A DNA stretch of 54,338 nucleotides from Pseudomonadota bacterium (lineage in GTDB: Bacteria > Pseudomonadota > Gammaproteobacteria > Burkholderiales > Burkholderiaceae_C). The DNA lies in the NCBI GenBank assembly GCA_021846965.1, contig JAJZWA010000023.1, forward strand, positions 1 through 54,338, given 5' to 3'. The notes beneath the pieces are model-generated. The model was not told the DNA's origin, searched no databases, and saw only the letters and a program-made list of their open reading frames with translations. Below are positions 36,918 to 46,826 of the stretch, piece by piece; positions within the stretch are counted from its first letter, which is position 1, and each line of letters begins with the position of its first letter. The translations under genes were made by a program, and so were the position numbers.

Positions 36918-37346
36918 TCAGGCGGCGCGACCAGCGGCCCCTCGTGCTCGCGGGGCCTGGCGTTGCGGTGCCTCGGGGGCGGCTTGCGCCGCGGCCTGCA
37001 CGGCCGCTTCCTGCAAATGCTGCTGCAGCCGGGCTGCGCCCTGCTGCAAGGCCTCGGACATCGCGGCCTGCACCGAGCCGGCGATGCGCCCGAATTCCTG
37101 CAGGTACTGCATCGCTCCGTCCGGGTCAGCCCGCAAGGCCTGTTGCGGCAACGCCGCCCACTCGCGAACGTCGCGGGCCTGCATGGCCTCGAACATGCGC
37201 TGCGAGTTGCTGCGGGAGAACTCGCGCATGGCCTGCAACTGCAGGCGGGTGAGCTGCTCGAATCCGTCCATGGCGGCGTCGAACAGGTCGGTCAGGCATT
37301 CGACCTCGGCGCGCTGGGCGGCCTGGATCTGGGATTGAGGGTTCAT
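36918..37346 (-). CDS. phaP: Phasin (polyhydroxyalkanoate granule protein)
   Basis: A 142-residue, helix-rich amphipathic protein of the phasin family. These proteins coat polyhydroxybutyrate granules and control their size. The core AAQRAEVECLTDLFDAAMDGFEQLTRLQLQAMREF is predicted helical, and an Ala/Gln/Arg-rich tail (from about 110) follows. ATG 37346 has AGGAGC upstream and starts MNPQSQIQAAQ, a usual phasin opening. It heads the operon with phaB, ppk2 and usp. An FNR/Anr-like box with a matching -10 lies upstream, pointing to induction at low oxygen. Confidence 0.88.
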   Translation of the reverse strand: MNPQSQIQAAQRAEVECLTDLFDAAMDGFEQLTRLQLQAMREFSRSNSQRMFEAMQARDVREWAALPQQALRADPDGAMQYLQEFGRIAGSVQAAMSEALQQGAARLQQHLQEAAVQAAAQAAPEAPQRQAPRARGAAGRAA

Positions 37347-37388
37347 GGCGCGGCTCCTGCGGCGTGTGAGCGGATGATCATCCAATCT

Positions 37389-37430
37389 AGTATCGATCCG
37401 GCGCCGCGCCCTGTCCTTGACCTGGATCAG
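37389..37430 (-). promoter_or_regulatory. FNR/Anr-like class II promoter of the phasin operon
   Basis: Read on the minus strand, CTGATCCAGGTCAA (37430-37417) matches the FNR/Anr box TTGAT-N4-ATCAA at eight of ten fixed positions. A GATACT hexamer (37394-37389) lies exactly 22 bases downstream, the spacing of a class II promoter with the box centred at -41.5. Together they predict oxygen-controlled transcription of phasin-phaB-ppk2-usp. Confidence 0.65.
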
Positions 37431-37457
37431 CGGGCCCGGAGCGAGGGCGCCGAGGGC

Positions 37458-39458
37458 TCAGACGCCGAAGGGATAGGTCTCGGGCAGTCCTTCCAGGCTC
37501 AGGCTGTCCAGCGCGGTGACCGCGTGGCTGCGGTCGAACCAGATGTACTCGTCGTATTGCTGCGGCAGCACCGATTCGAAGTAGTGGCTGGCCATCTCGG
37601 TGCGCGGCCGGTAGAGCACTCCGACCGCGCGCTGCAGGCGCGACTCGCGCAGGCCGGCCAGGTCGGGGTCGGCGGGCAGCGCGCGCAGAGGCAGCAGCAG
37701 GCCCGGCACGCCGCTGTCGTGGAACACGCGCTCATGGCTGCCCGCGGCGCTGGGGCGCAGCTCCATCACCTGCATGTCCCCACCCCAGGAATCGGCCGCC
37801 GCGACCTGCCCCGCATGGGTTCCGAAGCCGATGGCATAGGCCTGCGCGCCGAAAGCCTTGCGGCACAGGCGCCCGAGGTTGAATTCGCCGCGCAGGGCCA
37901 TCTCGGTGGCGGCCGAATCGCCCACGTGGGAATTGTGGGCCCACACGACGGCACGGCTCTGCGGCCCTCGAAAGTCCAGCAGGGTGCGCAGGGTCTCGAA
38001 CATATGCCCGTCTCGCAGGTTCCAGGACTCGCGCGATCCGTAATACATGGTGCGGTAGTAGCGCTCGGCGTTGGCCACCAGGCGAGCGTTCTGCAAGGCA
38101 TCGAGGAAGCGCTCGCCGTCGTAGCCGCCGTAGCTGGACCGCGCGTGCAGCAGTTCGCGCAGCATCGCCACCACCTCCGCCTCGCAGGAGCGATAGCCTG
38201 CCGTCAGGGTGTCGCGCGCGTAGCCGGCGGGATCGTCCTCCCAGGGGCTGAGGCAGCCGTAGCGCTGGCGCGCCAGGCGCGCGGTGGGCGGGTCCACCCG
38301 CTCGAGGTATTCCAGCACGCGCTCGATGGATCCGTACAGGCTGTACAGGTCCAGGCCGTAGAAGGCCGTGCGCAGCCCCGGCTGTTGCAGTGCATTGAAT
38401 TCCCGCAGCCAGTCGACGAATCCGGCCACCTCGCGATTGCGCCACATCCAGGCCGGAAAGCGCGCGAAGGCCTTCCAGCGCGATGCGGGCTCCTCGGCGT
38501 GGCGCACGTACTGGTCGATGCGCGCGCAATCGGGCCAGTCCCCCTCGACGGCGACGAAGTCGAAGCCCCGCTTCTCGATCAGGGCGCGGGTGATGCGCTG
38601 GCGCATGCGATAGAACTCGGAGGTCCCGTGCGTGGCCTCGCCGATCAGGACCACGCGGGCTCGTCCGACGCGTCGCAGCAGCGGTTCCAGGTCGGCGTCC
38701 TCGAGTTGCTCGAAGGCCTCGCCGGCGCGCCCCACGGCCGCCGCCAGCCGCGCCTGGGCATCCTCGCCGGAATCGCCGCCGCGGCGCATCGCGGAGGCCG
38801 CCCTGTCGCGCTTCGGCACGGCCGGGACCTCCGGCGCAAGGCGCAGGTCCGCGAGGTCCTCGGACTCGAAGCGCAACTCGGACACGCGGCGGATGCGCAC
38901 GAGTTCCAGCACCTTCGGGCTGCCGGCCTGCGCCATCACCAGCCGGCCCCCGACCCGCAGCTGCTCGCGCAGGGCCTGGGCCGAGGCCTCGATCCCCGGC
39001 TGCACCAGGATGGCGTCGTAAGGCCCCTGCTCCTCCCATCCGGCCGAGGCCTCGCCGTGGCGCACGTGCACCTGGCGCAGGCCCTGGAGCGCGAACCGTG
39101 CCGCCGCCTGCTCGGCCAGGCGCGCGTCGGGCTCCACGGTCCGCACCTCGGCGGCCAGGCGCGCGAGCAAGGCACTGCCGTAGCCGCAGCCCGTGCCGAT
39201 CTCCAGCACATTCTCCCCGCCGCGCAGGTCCAGCGCGGCCAGGGCCACGGCCTGGACATGGGCCTGGGCCAGCAGGCGACCGTCCTCCAGGCGCAGCGAG
39301 ACTTCCTCGTAGGCGGCGTCGCGCGCCGCCTCCGGCACGAAACGCTCGCGCGGGACCTGTTGCAGCGCCGCCAGCACCCGCTCGTCGTCCACGCCCCGCG
39401 ATGCGACCTGCTCGCGCACCATGGTCTGGCGCCTGCGCGCGTAATCCGGGTGATCCAT
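37458..39458 (-). CDS. Protein-isoaspartate methyltransferase-like / erythromycin esterase-like fusion
   Basis: A 666-residue two-domain cytoplasmic protein. Residues 1 to about 210 resemble protein-L-isoaspartate O-methyltransferase, with the AdoMet motif NVLEIGTGCGYG (83-94) and GQASAGW-like loop. The active-site stretch normally T-I-S-x-P reads AQAHV, so repair activity is doubtful. Residues from about 250 to the end are an erythromycin-esterase-type domain: IGEATHGTSEFYRMR (272-286), VAVEGDWPD (302-310), VVWAHNSHVGDS and a C-terminal YDEYIWFDRSHAV. Such domains are common outside antibiotic resistance and the true substrate is unknown. It is flanked by two low-oxygen-type operons and has a weak FNR-like box of its own. 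Confidence 0.85.
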   Translation of the reverse strand: MDHPDYARRRQTMVREQVASRGVDDERVLAALQQVPRERFVPEAARDAAYEEVSLRLEDGRLLAQAHVQAVALAALDLRGGENVLEIGTGCGYGSALLARLAAEVRTVEPDARLAEQAAARFALQGLRQVHVRHGEASAGWEEQGPYDAILVQPGIEASAQALREQLRVGGRLVMAQAGSPKVLELVRIRRVSELRFESEDLADLRLAPEVPAVPKRDRAASAMRRGGDSGEDAQARLAAAVGRAGEAFEQLEDADLEPLLRRVGRARVVLIGEATHGTSEFYRMRQRITRALIEKRGFDFVAVEGDWPDCARIDQYVRHAEEPASRWKAFARFPAWMWRNREVAGFVDWLREFNALQQPGLRTAFYGLDLYSLYGSIERVLEYLERVDPPTARLARQRYGCLSPWEDDPAGYARDTLTAGYRSCEAEVVAMLRELLHARSSYGGYDGERFLDALQNARLVANAERYYRTMYYGSRESWNLRDGHMFETLRTLLDFRGPQSRAVVWAHNSHVGDSAATEMALRGEFNLGRLCRKAFGAQAYAIGFGTHAGQVAAADSWGGDMQVMELRPSAAGSHERVFHDSGVPGLLLPLRALPADPDLAGLRESRLQRAVGVLYRPRTEMASHYFESVLPQQYDEYIWFDRSHAVTALDSLSLEGLPETYPFGV

Positions 39459-39504
39459 CGGAGCTCTCCTGCACGGCCGCGCGCCTGCCCGGCACGCCTG
39501 CCAC

Positions 39505-39546
39505 AGTGTGCGCCAGGCGCGCCGCGCATTCCTTGACGTGGCGCAG
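39505..39546 (-). promoter_or_regulatory. Weak FNR/Anr-like promoter of the fusion gene
   Basis: On the minus strand CTGCGCCACGTCAA (39546-39533) keeps one good half site (GTCAA) and a poor other half. CACACT (39510-39505) follows after exactly 22 bases, the same geometry as at 37389-37430 and 43470-43511. Alone this would be ignored; the repeated spacing makes it worth listing. Confidence 0.4.
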
Positions 39547-39578
39547 CCGCGCTCCCGGGCAGGCGGCCCCGGGCCGGC

Positions 39579-40976
39579 TCAACGCAACAGGATGGGTTCG
39601 CCGTGGCCGGGGATCTGGTGGGCGATGCCCAGCGACTCCAGGCGCCGCGCGAAGGCCTGCATGGCGGTGTCCGGATCGCCATGCACCAGAAACACCTTGC
39701 GCGTGCGTCCGCAGCCTTTCAGCCAGGCCAGCAGCTCGCTGCTCCCGGCGTGGGCGGAGAATCCGTTGATGGTGTGGATGCGTGCGCGCACCTCGATGTC
39801 CTGGTCGAACAGGCGAACCTGGCGCGCACCGTCGATGATGCGCCGCGCCAGGGTTCCCTGCGCGGCAAAGCCCACGAAGACCACACTGTTCGACTGGTTG
39901 CCCAGGTTGTGGCGCAGATGGTGGCGCACGCGCCCGCCGCTGCACATCCCGGAGCCGGCCATGATCACGGCGCCGCCCCGGATGGTGTTGATGGCCATCG
40001 ATTCCGCCGTCTCGCGCGTCAGGCGCAGGCCCGGAAGCTGCAGCGGATCGCGCCCATGCAGCCGGGCGGCGAAGTCCGGGCGCAGGCAGCGCGGATAGCG
40101 CAGGAAGATCTCGGTGGCGGAGATCGCCATCGGCGAGTCCAGGAACACCGGCAGGTGGCGCGGCAGGCGCCGCTGCTCGACGGCCCGCGCCAGCACGTAC
40201 AGCAACTCCTGCGCACGCTCCAGCGCGAAGGTGGGAACGATCACGTTGCCGCCGCGCGCCAGGGTGTCGGCAACGGCCTGCACCAGCTCCTCGTACGAGG
40301 CCTGCCAGTCGCGATGGTCGCGGTCGCCGTAGGTGGTCTCCATGACCACGTAGTCTGGATGCGTCGGCGGCGCCTGCGGATCGCGCAACAGCGGGCGGCC
40401 CGGGTTGCCGATATCGCCGGAGAAGAACACGCTGCGCTGCTGCCCCCCATCCTCGAGCTCGAGCAGGATGGACGCGGAGCCCAGGATATGCCCCGCGTCG
40501 ACGAAGGTGGCATGCACGCCGGGGGCGACTTCCAGGCGTGCGCCGTACTCCACCGAGCCATCGAAGTAGTCCATGGCATGAAAGGCGTCCGCCAGGGTGT
40601 ACAGGGGCTCGGCGGCCGCGCCGGAATGCCGGCCATGCCGCTGGGCGCGGCGGGCATCCTCTTCCTGCAGCCCGGCGGCGTCGGCCAGCACCAGGCGCGC
40701 CAGTTCGCGCGTGCCCGCGGTACACACGATGCGGCCCCTGAAGCCCCGTTTGACCAGCAGGGGAATGCGCCCGCAATGGTCCAGGTGGGCATGGGTGAGC
40801 AGCAGCACGTCGATGCCGGCCGGCTCGAAGCCGAACTCGGCGGCGTTCTCCTCGGCCAGCTCGCGCCCGCCCTGGAACAGGCCGCAATCGACCAGCACGC
40901 TGGCGGACTCGGTGCGCAGCAGGTGGCACGAGCCGGTCACCTGCTTGGCCGCGCCGTGGCAGGACAGTCGGATCAT
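39579..40976 (-). CDS. Metallo-beta-lactamase/beta-CASP RNase-like protein
   Basis: A 465-residue CPSF73-type metallo-hydrolase. The zinc motif is THAHLDHCG (H62, H64, D66, H67), with further ligands in VDAGHILGSAS and FFSGDIGN. The beta-CASP half shows DSPMAISATEIF, MAGSGMCSGGRVRHHL and the final HTINGFSAHAGSSELLAWL with its His. An RNA-metabolism (RMMBL) tail ends the protein. These enzymes act on RNA as endo- or exonucleases. Its start overlaps the stop of the PRPP-synthetase-like gene (ATGA), making it the third member of a coupled operon with AMP-phosphorylase-like and PRPP-synthetase-like genes, which suggests RNA breakdown linked to nucleotide salvage. Confidence 0.9.
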   Translation of the reverse strand: MIRLSCHGAAKQVTGSCHLLRTESASVLVDCGLFQGGRELAEENAAEFGFEPAGIDVLLLTHAHLDHCGRIPLLVKRGFRGRIVCTAGTRELARLVLADAAGLQEEDARRAQRHGRHSGAAAEPLYTLADAFHAMDYFDGSVEYGARLEVAPGVHATFVDAGHILGSASILLELEDGGQQRSVFFSGDIGNPGRPLLRDPQAPPTHPDYVVMETTYGDRDHRDWQASYEELVQAVADTLARGGNVIVPTFALERAQELLYVLARAVEQRRLPRHLPVFLDSPMAISATEIFLRYPRCLRPDFAARLHGRDPLQLPGLRLTRETAESMAINTIRGGAVIMAGSGMCSGGRVRHHLRHNLGNQSNSVVFVGFAAQGTLARRIIDGARQVRLFDQDIEVRARIHTINGFSAHAGSSELLAWLKGCGRTRKVFLVHGDPDTAMQAFARRLESLGIAHQIPGHGEPILLR

Positions 40977-41905
40977 GGTAGGGGCTCCTTCGCGCCTGGC
41001 ATCATGTCCCCCAGGGCCTGCGCCAGCTCCGCGTCGAGCGCGATGCCTTCCACCCCCGGCGGCGGCTCCACGCTGTCGGTGCAGGCCACCCGCGCGGCCC
41101 CGGCGGCACGCAGCAGGTCCAGCGCGTCGAGCGCGAACAGGCCGTGGGTGACCACGCAGGCCGCGGGGGCCATGCCGCGACCCCGCAGCGACTCCAGCAC
41201 CGCCGCCAGGGTGCGCCCGGAGCTGGCGATGTCGTCCAGCAGCACCGGAGTTCGGCCCGCCCAGGCCCGCAGGTCGGGCAATCGGCTGGACACGTCGAGG
41301 TCGCCCCGGCGCTGCTTGTCCAGCACCACCATGGGTGCGCGCAGGCGCTCGGCGACCTCCGTCACCCACTGGCGGCTCTCGGCGTCGGGGCCGATGAGCA
41401 GGGGCTGCGCGATCTCGCTGGCCACCCAGCGCGCGATCGGGCCTGCCGCGTGCACGACGCGGCTGCGCAGGCTGTAGATCCGGTCCAGGGAGTCGATGCG
41501 GTGCAGATGCGGATCCACCGTGAGCAGCCAGTCGAAATGGCGCGACAGCAGCGCCGCGTAGATCCGCGCGGAGACCGCCTGCCCGGGCTCGAAGGCGCGG
41601 TCCTGGCGCATGTAGGCCAGGTAGGGCGCGACCAGGCCTACCTGCGCGGCTCCGAGCTCGCGCAGAGTGGCCGCCGCCATCAGCAGAGGCAGCGTCAGCG
41701 CATCCGGATCGCGCAGCGTGCACACCAGCGCCACCGCGGTGCGCGGCGGCTGCACCCGCACCAGGGATTCGCCGTCGGGGAAGCGGTGCAGCCACAGCCC
41801 GGCCCGCCCTGCCCGCGGCCCCAGGCGCGCGACCAGCGCGTCGGCGCGGGCCTCGTTGCCCGGCATCGCATACAGCTGCAGCGCAAGGCCATGCGGATCG
41901 TTCAT
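40973..41905 (-). CDS. Ribose-phosphate pyrophosphokinase-like protein
   Basis: A 310-residue member of the PRPP synthetase family. Conserved parts are HRFPDGESLVRV, PYLAYMRQDRAFEPGQ, LLTVDPHLHRIDSLD and the phosphoribosyl loop VLLDDIASSGRTL. The last differs from the usual DD...TGGT of housekeeping enzymes. The flexible catalytic loop is VVLDKQRRGDLD, keeping Lys and Arg. These differences mark a paralogous branch rather than the essential Prs. It is coupled by four-base overlaps to the AMP-phosphorylase-like gene upstream and the RNase gene downstream, so it probably acts on a ribose phosphate made by the phosphorylase. The exact substrate is not known. Confidence 0.87.
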   Translation of the reverse strand: MNDPHGLALQLYAMPGNEARADALVARLGPRAGRAGLWLHRFPDGESLVRVQPPRTAVALVCTLRDPDALTLPLLMAAATLRELGAAQVGLVAPYLAYMRQDRAFEPGQAVSARIYAALLSRHFDWLLTVDPHLHRIDSLDRIYSLRSRVVHAAGPIARWVASEIAQPLLIGPDAESRQWVTEVAERLRAPMVVLDKQRRGDLDVSSRLPDLRAWAGRTPVLLDDIASSGRTLAAVLESLRGRGMAPAACVVTHGLFALDALDLLRAAGAARVACTDSVEPPPGVEGIALDAELAQALGDMMPGAKEPLP

Positions 41906-43440
41906 GCCGGCTCCAGGTGGAACATGCCGGGATGGCTACGCACGAAATCCAGCGCGTAGTCGAGTTCGCCCTGCGACTCGGCGTGCAACTCGAACAGGGG
42001 CTGGCCGCGCTCGACCCGCTCGCCGACATGCACTCCCAGCAGCAAGCCGGCGGCGCGCGCGTGGGGCGCGCCGGCCAGCTTGGCCGCGCGCGCCAGCAGG
42101 CGGTTGTCGATGGCCTGCACCCGCCCCGTGCAGGGGGCGGGAACGGGGCGCTGGAAGGGCGCCACGCCGGGCTCGCGGAAGGCTCCCTGGGCCTCGCAGA
42201 TGGCCTGGAACTTGCGCAACGCTCGCCCGTCGGCCAGCACCTGCGCGGCCAGTTCGCGGGCGGCCCCGGCGGCACCCGCCGGCACTCGTCCGCCCAGCTC
42301 GATGACTGCCGCGGCCACGTCCAGCGCCCGCTCCCGCAGATCCGCGCTGGCCTGCGGATGGTTGCCCAGCACGCGCAGCACGTCGTGCGCCTCCAGCGCG
42401 GGGCCGATGCCTCGCCCCACGGGTTGCGAACCGTCGGTGATCATGCCGGCCAGGCGCAGGCCCAGCGCGCTGGCGCTGGCCTGCAGCGCGCGCAGCAGCG
42501 ACTGCGCCTGCTCGGCGCTGCGCACCTTGGCGCTGGGCCCCATGGGGATGTCGATGACCACGTGGGTGGACCCGGCCGCGGCCTTCTTGGACAGCACCGA
42601 GGCCACCAGCTGGGCCTCGCTGTCCAGGTCGAGCATGCGCTCCACGCGGATCAGGAGGTCGTCGGCCGGACTCATGTTCATCGCACCGCCCCACACCATG
42701 CAGCCCCCCTCGGCCTCGACCACGCGGCGCATGCGCGCCAGGTCGAGGTCCACGCAGGTCATGGTCTCCAGGGTATCGGCGGTGCCAGCCGGCGAGGTGA
42801 TGGCGCGCGAACTGGTCTTGGGCATGATCAGCCCGAGCGCGGTGGCGATGGCCACGACGATGGGAGTGGTGCGGTTGCCCGGCAGGCCGCCGATGCAGTG
42901 CTTGTCGACCACCAGCGCGTGGGGCCAGCTCATGCGCGCGCCGCTGTGCACCATCGCACGCGTCAGCCCCGTGACCTCGGAGCGGTTCATGCGGCCGGCC
43001 GCGCAGGCCACCAGGAAGGCGGCGATCTCCACGTTGGACAGGCGCCCCGCCACGGTGTCGGCGATGATCGCCTCGAAGGCCCCCTCGGCCAGGCGCTTGC
43101 CGAAGATCTTGGCCCGCACGTGGCTCATCGCGTCGCTGGGCCGCGCGAAGCGGAATCGAAGCCGCTCGTCGGCGCGCGGCTGCAGGCGCAGCCAGGCCGC
43201 CTCGGACAGGCCGACCTCGTCGGGGCCGAGCAGGCCGCCGGAGCTGAGGATGTTCAGCGTGGCGACGATGCTGGCGCGCTCGCCCAGCACCTCGATGCGC
43301 GCATGCGCCTCGAAACCCTCGGCACGCACCACCGGGGAGTCCGCGCGCAGAACCACCACGGGTTCGTGGTGGGTGTCGACGCCCAGGCGTCTGGGCAGCA
43401 GCGAGAACGTCGGCGCATCGCCTGGTGCGGAATCGTCCAT
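41902..43440 (-). CDS. AMP phosphorylase / thymidine phosphorylase family protein
   Basis: A 512-residue pyrimidine/AMP phosphorylase-type enzyme. An N-terminal domain of about 85 residues (LGVDTHHEPVVVLRADSPVVRAEGF) is the extra domain of archaeal AMP phosphorylases. The core shows VDKHCIGGLPGNRTTPIVV, PKTSSRAITSPAGTADTLE, GGCMVWGGAMNMSPADD and SKKAAAGSTHVVIDIP, closer to archaeal AMP phosphorylase than to E. coli DeoA. It should split a nucleotide or nucleoside with phosphate to base and ribose (bis)phosphate. ATG 43440 is used because it precedes the N-terminal domain. It heads the three-gene operon, and an FNR/Anr-like promoter lies just upstream. Confidence 0.9.
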   Translation of the reverse strand: MDDSAPGDAPTFSLLPRRLGVDTHHEPVVVLRADSPVVRAEGFEAHARIEVLGERASIVATLNILSSGGLLGPDEVGLSEAAWLRLQPRADERLRFRFARPSDAMSHVRAKIFGKRLAEGAFEAIIADTVAGRLSNVEIAAFLVACAAGRMNRSEVTGLTRAMVHSGARMSWPHALVVDKHCIGGLPGNRTTPIVVAIATALGLIMPKTSSRAITSPAGTADTLETMTCVDLDLARMRRVVEAEGGCMVWGGAMNMSPADDLLIRVERMLDLDSEAQLVASVLSKKAAAGSTHVVIDIPMGPSAKVRSAEQAQSLLRALQASASALGLRLAGMITDGSQPVGRGIGPALEAHDVLRVLGNHPQASADLRERALDVAAAVIELGGRVPAGAAGAARELAAQVLADGRALRKFQAICEAQGAFREPGVAPFQRPVPAPCTGRVQAIDNRLLARAAKLAGAPHARAAGLLLGVHVGERVERGQPLFELHAESQGELDYALDFVRSHPGMFHLEPA

Positions 43441-43469
43441 GGCACGACCTGGAAGTCCTGGGCCTGCCC

Positions 43470-43511
43470 AGGATAGCGCGCCCGGCGGGCGGCGGCCTTG
43501 ATCCAGATCGC
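43470..43511 (-). promoter_or_regulatory. FNR/Anr-like class II promoter of the phosphorylase operon
   Basis: On the minus strand GCGATCTGGATCAA (43511-43498) has a perfect ATCAA half and GAT in the other half. TATCCT (43475-43470) follows after exactly 22 bases, as for a class II FNR promoter. The start codon lies 29 bases further on. Confidence 0.65.
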
Positions 43512-43544
43512 ATCGGCGCGGGGCGCGGGCGGGCCCGCCGCGGA

Positions 43545-44761
43545 TCAATCGGGGTCGGCGAACAGCAGCTTGGCCACCGTCTGGTTGTCGATCGGCTCAT
43601 CGAACAGCGAACGCACCAGCAGGTCGCTGCCCAGCAACTGGGGCGCGAACAGCAGATCGGGCTGGACGCGGCGGATCTTCGCCACATGGCGGGCGTCGTT
43701 GACCCCCGCGATGGTCTTCACGCCGGGAGCCAGTTCCTTGACCGCCAGCACGGCGAAGGCGTTCTCGGCATCGTCCTCGCGCAGGGTCAGCACCGCCCTG
43801 GCCTGCGGCACGCCGGCCTGCTCCAGCACCTCGTTGCTGGTCGCATCCCCCACGACCACGTCGGCCTCGGGCGGGAACGGGGACTTCGCGGCGGAGGACA
43901 CCACCACCGTGACGGGGACCCCGCGCTGCTGCAAGGCCTTCCAGGTCGTGTAGGCCAGCGCCGAGATGCCCAGGATGACGTAGTGATTGCGGCGTTGATG
44001 CTTTTGCATGCGACCCTCCAGAGCCCGCTTGATGCTTCCGCCGATCACCGGCCCGATGATCAGCGACAGCGTGGTCGCGAACACCGAGATGCCCAGCACG
44101 ATCAGCGAGACCGTGAACATGCGCGCATGCGGGGTGCGCGGAACGATGTCCCCGTAGCCCACGGTGGACATGGTCTCCACCGCGTAGTACAGGGCCGTGC
44201 CCAGGTTGCGGATGGGCGGCGCATAGCCCTCGCCGAACCACAGGCTGCCCAGGGCGCCGTACAGCAGCAGGCTTCCGATGCTCAGCAGCGCGAACAGCGA
44301 ACCCGCGGCGATGCTGCTGCGGTCGAAGCGGCGCGCCCACAGCAGCAGCACGCCCAGTTGCAGCAGGCACAGCACGAACAGGGGTCCGATGCGATGCGCG
44401 GCCACCAGCGCGTCCCCGGCCCCCAGCAGGCTCAGCAGCAGCGTGATCACCCAGGCCAGGCGCGCGCGGGCCAGCAATCCCAGGCTCATGAGCACCAGTC
44501 CCAGGCCCAGCAGCACGCGCGGCAGCACCAGCATGTCGGCCAGGCCCAGCGCCGCCTGGGGATGGTTCAGCATGCGCAGCGACGCGGCGACATGCGCGAA
44601 TTGCGGACGCATGAGCATGGCCCCGGCCGCCGCCGCCAGCAGCGCCGCCAGGCCCTGCGGTCCGGCCGCGTTCCAGGCCCTGCGCAGCCCCCCCAGACGC
44701 GACTCCACCAGCCCCGGCAGCAGGCGCAGGCGCCGCGCCGCTCCCTGGGGGTCGCCGGGGT

Positions 44762-44765
<4 letters not shown>
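43545..44765 (-). CDS. Kch-type potassium channel with TrkA-N domain
   Basis: A 406-residue inner-membrane ion channel. Hydrophobic helices cover about residues 38-175. They are followed by the pore helix and selectivity filter TVGYGD (201-206) and a last helix (MFTVSLIVLGISVFATTLSLI). The cytoplasmic part from about 262 (HYVILGISALAYTTWKALQQRG, VVVGDATSNEVLEQAGV) is a TrkA-N/RCK domain. Its first Gly loop reads ILGISALA, not the GxGxxG of NAD-binding forms, so ligand binding may differ. It has E. coli Kch architecture and length. Its ATG overlaps the stop of the FAD oxidase gene (ATGA), so the two are expressed together. Confidence 0.9.
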
Positions 44766-46824
<2,059 letters not shown>

Positions 46825-46826
46825 CT

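Noticed and set aside
37458-39458. Erythromycin resistance gene
   Set aside because: Esterase-like domains of this family are common chromosomal genes in environmental bacteria; the fusion and stress context do not suggest acquired resistance.
39579-42275. A single 898-codon minus-strand frame spanning three genes
   Set aside because: Only the part from ATG 40976 encodes the metallo-hydrolase; the rest lies antiphase over the PRPP-synthetase-like and phosphorylase-like genes.
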